Assembly: GCA_963536495.1 (NCBI GenBank)
Contig: CAUTAF010000017.1
Coordinates: 1-9,772, forward strand
DNA from: CAJPPJ01 sp963536495
GTDB lineage: Bacteria; Bacillota_I; Bacilli_A; RF39; UBA660
Length of the DNA: 9,772 nucleotides
Direction of reading: 5' to 3'
The notes below the pieces were generated by a model. It was not told where the DNA came from and ran no database searches. It saw only the letters and a program-made list of their open reading frames with translations. Shown piece by piece: positions 4,744 through 9,772 of the stretch. Position 1 is the first letter of the stretch; every line of letters begins with the position of its first letter. The translations under genes were made by a program, and so were the position numbers.

Positions 4744-7719
4744 ATGAAGAATAGAATTGATAGTATTAATAAATTAGTAGATAATTTAATTGAAAAATAT
4801 AATAGTAATCTATTAACTGATGAAGTTTTTACTAAAATAGTTAGTAATTTTAATGAAAAGTTAAGAAATGCTATTAATTCAACTTCAAAAGAAAAAACTA
4901 AAGAACTACTTGATATTAATTTAGAAAAAGCATATGCATTTGCAACATATGCAATATATAGAAAAACTGGGAAAAGACTTAGAAATGTTCAACTAATGGG
5001 ATCTATAATGATGAATGAAGGTAATATTATAGAGATGAAAACAGGAGAAGGTAAAACTTTAACTGCAGTATTACCAGCATATTTAAATGCTATTTCAAAA
5101 AGGGGAGTTCATGTAGCAACTACTAATGAATACTTATCACAAAGAGATTATTTAGAAACAAAAGATATAATAAATATGCTTTCTTTAACATCTTCACATG
5201 TAGAAGAGGGTCTTTTAAATGAAGTAGAAAAGAAAAAAGAAGCATATTCTAAAGATATAGTTTATGCATCAATCAATGCTTTAGCGTTTAATAAAATGTA
5301 TGACGATGTTAATTTTGAAGAAGATTTATTTGATAAAAGAAAACCTAACTTTTTAATAATAGATGAAGCTGATGATATAATGATCGATACTGCTCTAACT
5401 CCTTTTATAATTAGTGATTATCACTACGGAGATAAAATATTATATGGTGAAGATTATTTAGAAGAAGAAAAACAAAAAAATAATAAAAAGTTAAAAACTG
5501 ATGCTTTATATATAAATTTATGTGTTTTAAATTTATTTGATGAAATAAAAAACCTTGATAATTCTATGATGTTTTTAACTAAATCAAAAGAAGAATTTGA
5601 TTATTTAACACTTGGTAAAATTGGATTATTAAATACAAATAAAGTATATAAAGAAAGAAAATATATTTTAGATAATTCTTTTATTATAGTAAATCCTTCG
5701 ACTGGAGAATTTGATTTAACTGAAAATGGTTATAGAATCCTTTCTTATCCTTTATTAAAGAAAAAGTTAGAAGAAAAAGAAGAAGTTAAAAATTTCTTTA
5801 TTAAATATTTAGAAAAAGGTAAAGATTATGGTTTCAAAGATGATAAATTTGAAATATCTTTACTTGGATATACTAATTATTTAAAGAAGAGTAAAGATAA
5901 AAAAACAAGAGCTTTAGCAAATGATATAGAACTTGATAAGTGTTCTAATATGTTAAAAACTTTAAATAATAGTTTAACTGCATATTTTGTCTTAGAACAA
6001 AATAAAGATTATATAATAGATGATACAGAAGATGAAAATAAGAAAAAAATTAATTTAGTAATTAATGGAAGAAAAGCTATTGGTAAAAGTTATTCTGATG
6101 GATTACAACTATCAGTAGAATTAAAAGAACAAAGTTTAATGAAATATAGGAATGTTTCAAATATAACTATCGAAGAAAGTCTTGATAATCCTACACTTAC
6201 AAAACTTACTATGGCGTCTTTTTTAGAAAAGTATAAAAAAGTAACAGGTATGACAGGGACTAGTCCAGAAAATGCTTTTAAATTAATTTATAATTTAGAT
6301 ACATATAAAGTACCTACTAATAGAGAGTATCTAGAAAGTATAAATAATATAAAATATCCTAAAAGAATAGATGAACCTTCATTAATATTTTATAAAGATA
6401 GTGAAAAATATGAATATTTAAGAAATGAAGTATTAAAGACACATAAAACATTACAACCAATACTTTTATCAACAACATCTATAGAAGAAAGTAATATTTT
6501 ATATCAAGAATTAATTAAAGTTATAGATAAAGATAAAATAGAGGTATTAAATGCTAATACAGAAGAAGAAGCTAAAATAATAGCTAATGCTGGAAGACTT
6601 GGTAAAATTACTATTGCAACAGAAATGGCAGGTCGTGGTACTGACATTAAACTTGGTTCTGATATAAATGATTATATAGAACTTAAAATATTAGAAAAAT
6701 ATAAGTTAGAAGAAAAAAAATATTTAGATATTGCTAAAAAACATCTTGAAACTAAAGGAATAACTGATTTTGATCTTTTTAAACAAAACTTTTATAAAAA
6801 ATCTTTTAAATCTAAATATGAAGAAAAAATAAGAAAAGAAATTTTGAATAAAGATTATGAAGATGTTAAAAAAGAATTAGTTAATGAACAAGAATTAGTT
6901 AAAAAACTAGGTGGACTTAAACTTATTGCAGTATCTCACTTTAAATCAGAAAGAGTAGATAATCAAGTTAAAGGAAGAGTAGCAAGAGGTCTTGATCCTG
7001 GAGTTTCTAAATTCGTTAGTAGTGTTAGTGATTTAGAAAAAATAGGGGTTTTATTAGATAAAGAAACTCTTTTAAAATTAAAAGAAAAAAGAGTAATAAA
7101 TGAATCTTTAGTAAGTGAAAAGATTAAAAAAGTTCAAGACTTTAAAGATAATAATAACTTTAGTTCAATTTTTCACGATAATGAAGAAGAAAGACAAATA
7201 GGAATTATTAGAAAAATAACTGAAGATGCTCATAAATATTTAAGAAAAGAAAAAGATTTTACTGAAATTTTAAATGCTAAGATAAAAGAAAGTGTTGCTT
7301 TTGTTAAAGCAGAAAAAGATAAAGAAAAAATAAAAAAAATAGAAGATGATTTAGGTATAAAAATTACTTCAAATGATAAAGAAATACTAAAACAAATAGA
7401 AAATAAGATATCTTATTTAAAAGATATGATGGGGAAAGAAAATTTCAATCAAAAGATAAAAACAATACTTATGCAATCAAATATTTCTATGTGGGATGAA
7501 TTTAGAGAAATAGCTGATATAATTAGAAAACATAATAATATAGTAAGTTTTACTTATAGAAGTGAAGAAGAAAAGAATAATAATTTAATTAGAAGTTTTT
7601 ATGATACATATAATGATTTAGCTAAGAAATACCAATACAATTCAATGTGTTTAATATTAAGAGATAAGAATAGCAAATATTTATTAGAAGGGGAAGAAAA
7701 TGGAAGAAAAAGAAGTTAA
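4744..7719 (+). CDS. SecA-family preprotein translocase ATPase, divergent (candidate SecA2)
   Basis: This is the motor ATPase that pushes unfolded proteins through the SecY channel at the membrane. The 991-residue product keeps the SecA order: VQLMG; Walker A MKTGEGKT (98-105); NEYLSQRD; Walker B IIDEADD (near 207-211) running into IDTALTPFIIS; a PPXD-like region (~226-430); SDGLQLSVELKE; VTGMTGTS (500-507); TEMAGRGTDIKLG (626-638); and QVKGRVARGLDPG (741-753) as the arginine-finger motif. It departs from housekeeping SecA: IDEARTP is IDTALTP, the GTNNEFGFDYLRDN region is ASINALAFNKMYDD, RGRxGRQGDPG is KGRVARGLDPG, about 80 residues separate DIKLG from the next GG, and no C-terminal zinc-binding cysteine motif follows. 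The long, divergent form suggests an accessory SecA2, but secY2 or asp genes are absent from the window and it could be the lineage's only SecA. RBS AAAGGG (4732-4737). It overlaps the next gene by 20 nt. Confidence 0.9.
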   Translation: MKNRIDSINKLVDNLIEKYNSNLLTDEVFTKIVSNFNEKLRNAINSTSKEKTKELLDINLEKAYAFATYAIYRKTGKRLRNVQLMGSIMMNEGNIIEMKTGEGKTLTAVLPAYLNAISKRGVHVATTNEYLSQRDYLETKDIINMLSLTSSHVEEGLLNEVEKKKEAYSKDIVYASINALAFNKMYDDVNFEEDLFDKRKPNFLIIDEADDIMIDTALTPFIISDYHYGDKILYGEDYLEEEKQKNNKKLKTDALYINLCVLNLFDEIKNLDNSMMFLTKSKEEFDYLTLGKIGLLNTNKVYKERKYILDNSFIIVNPSTGEFDLTENGYRILSYPLLKKKLEEKEEVKNFFIKYLEKGKDYGFKDDKFEISLLGYTNYLKKSKDKKTRALANDIELDKCSNMLKTLNNSLTAYFVLEQNKDYIIDDTEDENKKKINLVINGRKAIGKSYSDGLQLSVELKEQSLMKYRNVSNITIEESLDNPTLTKLTMASFLEKYKKVTGMTGTSPENAFKLIYNLDTYKVPTNREYLESINNIKYPKRIDEPSLIFYKDSEKYEYLRNEVLKTHKTLQPILLSTTSIEESNILYQELIKVIDKDKIEVLNANTEEEAKIIANAGRLGKITIATEMAGRGTDIKLGSDINDYIELKILEKYKLEEKKYLDIAKKHLETKGITDFDLFKQNFYKKSFKSKYEEKIRKEILNKDYEDVKKELVNEQELVKKLGGLKLIAVSHFKSERVDNQVKGRVARGLDPGVSKFVSSVSDLEKIGVLLDKETLLKLKEKRVINESLVSEKIKKVQDFKDNNNFSSIFHDNEEERQIGIIRKITEDAHKYLRKEKDFTEILNAKIKESVAFVKAEKDKEKIKKIEDDLGIKITSNDKEILKQIENKISYLKDMMGKENFNQKIKTILMQSNISMWDEFREIADIIRKHNNIVSFTYRSEEEKNNNLIRSFYDTYNDLAKKYQYNSMCLILRDKNSKYLLEGEENGRKRS

Positions 7720-8404
7720 AAAAGAAGAAAAGAAAAAGAAAAAACTATTTTCTTTTTTAGAACAAGATGAAGAAGTTAAAAATCTAGGAGTTTATGAGAA
7801 AAAAGATATAAATGATGAGATAACAAAACAACTTGATCCAAAGTTACTTGTAGATGAAAAAGAAGAAAAAAAGAAAAAAATATTTTATTTTTTAACTGGA
7901 TTTTTTATATTTTTAATATTTATTCCACCTTTATTTAAAAGTTTAGATCCTAATTATGAAAAAAGAGATCCGGCATATCAAGAACAAATAAAATCTTTAA
8001 TAAAAGTTAAGAGTCAAAAGATGATATGTGTGTTAGATAATGCTATATTAACTAGAAAGTTTGAAGGTATATATTATAACTCTAAAGCAGTTAGAACAGT
8101 TATGAATTATAAATATAAAACAGAAGAATATATAAAACCAGAAACAGAAAAATACTTAGAAATTTATAATAATTTAACTCAAGGTAGTGAATCTGGTATT
8201 AAGCTGAATTTAAAAGATAATGATTTTAGTATTTCAGTATCATATTTAAAAAATAAAAATTTAAAAAAGAATAAAAAAATAGAAAAATTCTCAGTATCAA
8301 TGGATGTTGCAAAAAATAGTTTTGAAGAAGAAGATTATAAATGTAGTGTTACAAGTCAAGGAGAATTTGAAATAAAAAGGGAGGAATACAATGTACTTGG
8401 TTAA
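7700..8404 (+). CDS. Unrecognised single-pass membrane protein with a Lys/Glu-rich cytoplasmic head
   Basis: I do not recognise a family for this 234-residue protein. Residues 1-60 are dominated by Lys and Glu. Residues 61-78 form one hydrophobic helix (IFYFLTGFFIFLIFIPP). By the positive-inside rule the N-terminus is cytoplasmic and residues 80-234 lie outside. The outer part has exactly two cysteines (110 and 215) that could form a disulfide, and a beta-rich look. There is no lipobox and no sorting signal. The start has a strong RBS (AAGGGGAAG, 7688-7696) inside the end of the SecA-like gene, and the stop overlaps the mutase start, so all three genes are probably translated together. Context allows an export-related or envelope role; nothing in the sequence proves it. 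Confidence 0.85.
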   Translation: MEEKEVKKEEKKKKKLFSFLEQDEEVKNLGVYEKKDINDEITKQLDPKLLVDEKEEKKKKIFYFLTGFFIFLIFIPPLFKSLDPNYEKRDPAYQEQIKSLIKVKSQKMICVLDNAILTRKFEGIYYNSKAVRTVMNYKYKTEEYIKPETEKYLEIYNNLTQGSESGIKLNLKDNDFSISVSYLKNKNLKKNKKIEKFSVSMDVAKNSFEEEDYKCSVTSQGEFEIKREEYNVLG

Positions 8405-9752
8405 ACAAATAGATGATAATATTTTTAGAGGAAACGATATTAGAGGTAAATATCCTAGCCAAATAAATGAAGAAGTAGCTTTTTTAATAGGTAAAAGTTT
8501 TGGAACAGTAGTTAAAAATAAAGGATATACATCTTGTGTAGTAGGAAGAGATATAAGATACTCTTCTTCAACAATATCAACAAATTTAATTAGAGGAATA
8601 CTATCAACTGGTATTAATGTAGTTAATTTAGGTATAGTTACAACTCCAATGTATTATTTTGCATCGATGTTTTTAAATATACCTAGTGGAATTATGGTTA
8701 CAGCAAGTCATAATCCTAAAGATGAAAATGGTTTTAAATTTCAATTTGATGGGCTTAATGCTAAAGGAGAAGAAATATTAGAATTTAGAGATTTTACTAA
8801 AAAAGGTGAATTTAGTGAAGGGGAAGGTAAATTATACTTTTATTATATAGATAATGATTATATTAAATTATTTAAGAAATCATTAAAACTTGAAGAAAAG
8901 AGATTAAAAGTAGTTTTAGATTTAGCTAATGCAACTACTTGTGTAGTAGCTAAAAAGATATTTAATGAATTTAAATTTTTAGATATTACATATTTATATG
9001 ATGTAGTAGATCCTAATTTTCCAAATCATCACCCAGATCCAACTATTAAAGCTAACTTAGAAGACTTAAGAAAGAAAGTTTTAGAAGTTGGTGCAGATGT
9101 AGGTATATCATATGACGGAGATGGAGATAGACTTGGTGTAATAGATAACGAAGGAAATCAAATAGAAGCAGATAAACTTATGATTATCTTTATAAGAGAT
9201 TTAATGAATACTAAGAAGAAAAAAGAATTCTTATATGATGTTAAGTGTTCTAAAGCTTTAAGTGATGAAATAAGAAAACTTGGTGCTAAAGAAGTAGTTT
9301 CTAGAACTGGTAATTCTTATGAAAAAGCAGCTATTATAGAACATAATTTAGCATTTGGTGGAGAATACTGTGGACATATATTCTTTAGAGATCGTTTTCC
9401 AGGATTTGATTCAGGTATTTATGCATCTTTAAGACTTATTGAAATTCTTACTAAAACTGATCAAAAATTATCAACTATGTTAGATGATGTTACTAAGTAT
9501 TATTCAACACCTGAAATAAAAATATCAACATCTGATGAAGAAAAATTAAACATAGTAGAAAAAGTAAAAGAATATGTTATATCTAAAGGGTATAAATATC
9601 TTGATATAGATGGAGTTAGAGTAGAATTTGATGATTCTTGGGGACTTATAAGAGCCTCTAATACAGGACCTAATTTAACTTTAAGATTTGAAGCTACTAC
9701 TGAAAAAAGATTAGAAAAAATTAAAGAAGAATTTATGAATTTATTAAAATAA
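8391..9752 (+). CDS. Phosphomannomutase/phosphoglucomutase (alpha-D-phosphohexomutase)
   Basis: This cytoplasmic enzyme interconverts hexose-6-phosphate and hexose-1-phosphate (mannose and/or glucose), feeding GDP-mannose or UDP-glucose for envelope glycans. All four signature loops of the superfamily are present in its 453 residues, the usual length for PMM/PGM: TASHNP (104-109) with phosphoserine Ser106; Mg-binding DGDGDR (242-247); the sugar-specificity loop GGEYCGH (323-329); and the phosphate-binding loop RASNTGP (421-427). The N-terminal FRGNDIRG replaces the common FRxYDIRG, and the specificity loop has Cys327 where the family usually has Ser (GGExSGH). GGE with an ending like RASNTxPxLxLRFEA favours the bifunctional PMM/PGM (AlgC/ManB-like) group over phosphoglucosamine mutase. 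RBS AAGGGAGG (8377-8384) lies 6 nt before ATG. It overlaps the previous gene by 14 nt and is last in the operon; no terminator hairpin is visible in the 20 bases left. Confidence 0.93.
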   Translation: MYLVKQIDDNIFRGNDIRGKYPSQINEEVAFLIGKSFGTVVKNKGYTSCVVGRDIRYSSSTISTNLIRGILSTGINVVNLGIVTTPMYYFASMFLNIPSGIMVTASHNPKDENGFKFQFDGLNAKGEEILEFRDFTKKGEFSEGEGKLYFYYIDNDYIKLFKKSLKLEEKRLKVVLDLANATTCVVAKKIFNEFKFLDITYLYDVVDPNFPNHHPDPTIKANLEDLRKKVLEVGADVGISYDGDGDRLGVIDNEGNQIEADKLMIIFIRDLMNTKKKKEFLYDVKCSKALSDEIRKLGAKEVVSRTGNSYEKAAIIEHNLAFGGEYCGHIFFRDRFPGFDSGIYASLRLIEILTKTDQKLSTMLDDVTKYYSTPEIKISTSDEEKLNIVEKVKEYVISKGYKYLDIDGVRVEFDDSWGLIRASNTGPNLTLRFEATTEKRLEKIKEEFMNLLK

Positions 9753-9761
9753 ATTAGAGTA

Positions 9762-9770
9762 TGTTATAAT
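9762..9770 (+). promoter_or_regulatory. Extended -10 element for a gene beyond the window
   Basis: TG-T-TATAAT (9762-9770) is a perfect -10 with TGn extension, in the context GTATGTTATAAT, which matches TATGTTATACT at the def promoter. No convincing -35 is seen. It lies 10 bases after the mutase stop codon, so a new transcript probably starts just past the right edge. Confidence 0.5.
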
Positions 9771-9772
9771 TA

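Noticed and set aside
1..9772. Mycoplasma-type genetic code (UGA as Trp)
   Set aside because: All genes run to full family length under the standard code and use TGG for Trp, including conserved positions such as SWGLIRASNT in the mutase.

Overview
The window is an extremely AT-rich stretch from a low-GC bacterium. Tryptophan is encoded by TGG and no gene needs UGA as a sense codon, so the standard bacterial code fits and the Mycoplasma code does not. Purine-rich Shine-Dalgarno sites, a Gram-positive-type peptide deformylase and NPKTG-type surface-anchoring signals point to a walled Bacillota, probably an AT-rich, Mollicutes-related Bacilli lineage. That placement is inference; no rRNA or other marker is present.

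Left part (1-3409): the 3' end of one cell-surface protein gene, cut by the window edge, is followed by a complete paralogue. The complete protein is a 959-residue modular surface protein: signal peptide, leucine-rich repeats including eight exact 19-residue units, a Rib-like domain, a second beta-type domain, an acidic Ca-binding-type linker, a coiled-coil stalk and an NPKTG sorting signal. The last ~400 nt of the two genes are about 96% identical, including a 155-nt perfect block, which suggests recent duplication or gene conversion. Each gene ends in a hairpin terminator, and the two terminators are themselves homologous.

Middle (3410-4743): a small, divergent HAM1/RdgB-like protein (+) converges on peptide deformylase (def, -) at a shared bidirectional hairpin. 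Divergent promoters for def and the next operon lie between 4651 and 4743.

Right part (4744-9752): a tight three-gene operon. It holds a divergent, long SecA-family ATPase (candidate SecA2), an unrecognised single-pass membrane protein overlapping it by 20 nt, and a phosphomannomutase/phosphoglucomutase overlapping that by 14 nt. SecA would drive protein export; the mutase makes hexose-1-phosphates for envelope glycans; the membrane protein has no assigned role. An extended -10 element at the right edge probably starts the next gene.

No RNA genes, CRISPR arrays, insertion sequences or gene-free stretches over 300 bases were seen. The most interesting points are the near-identical anchor modules, the 19-residue LRR array, and the divergent SecA coupled to an unknown membrane protein.
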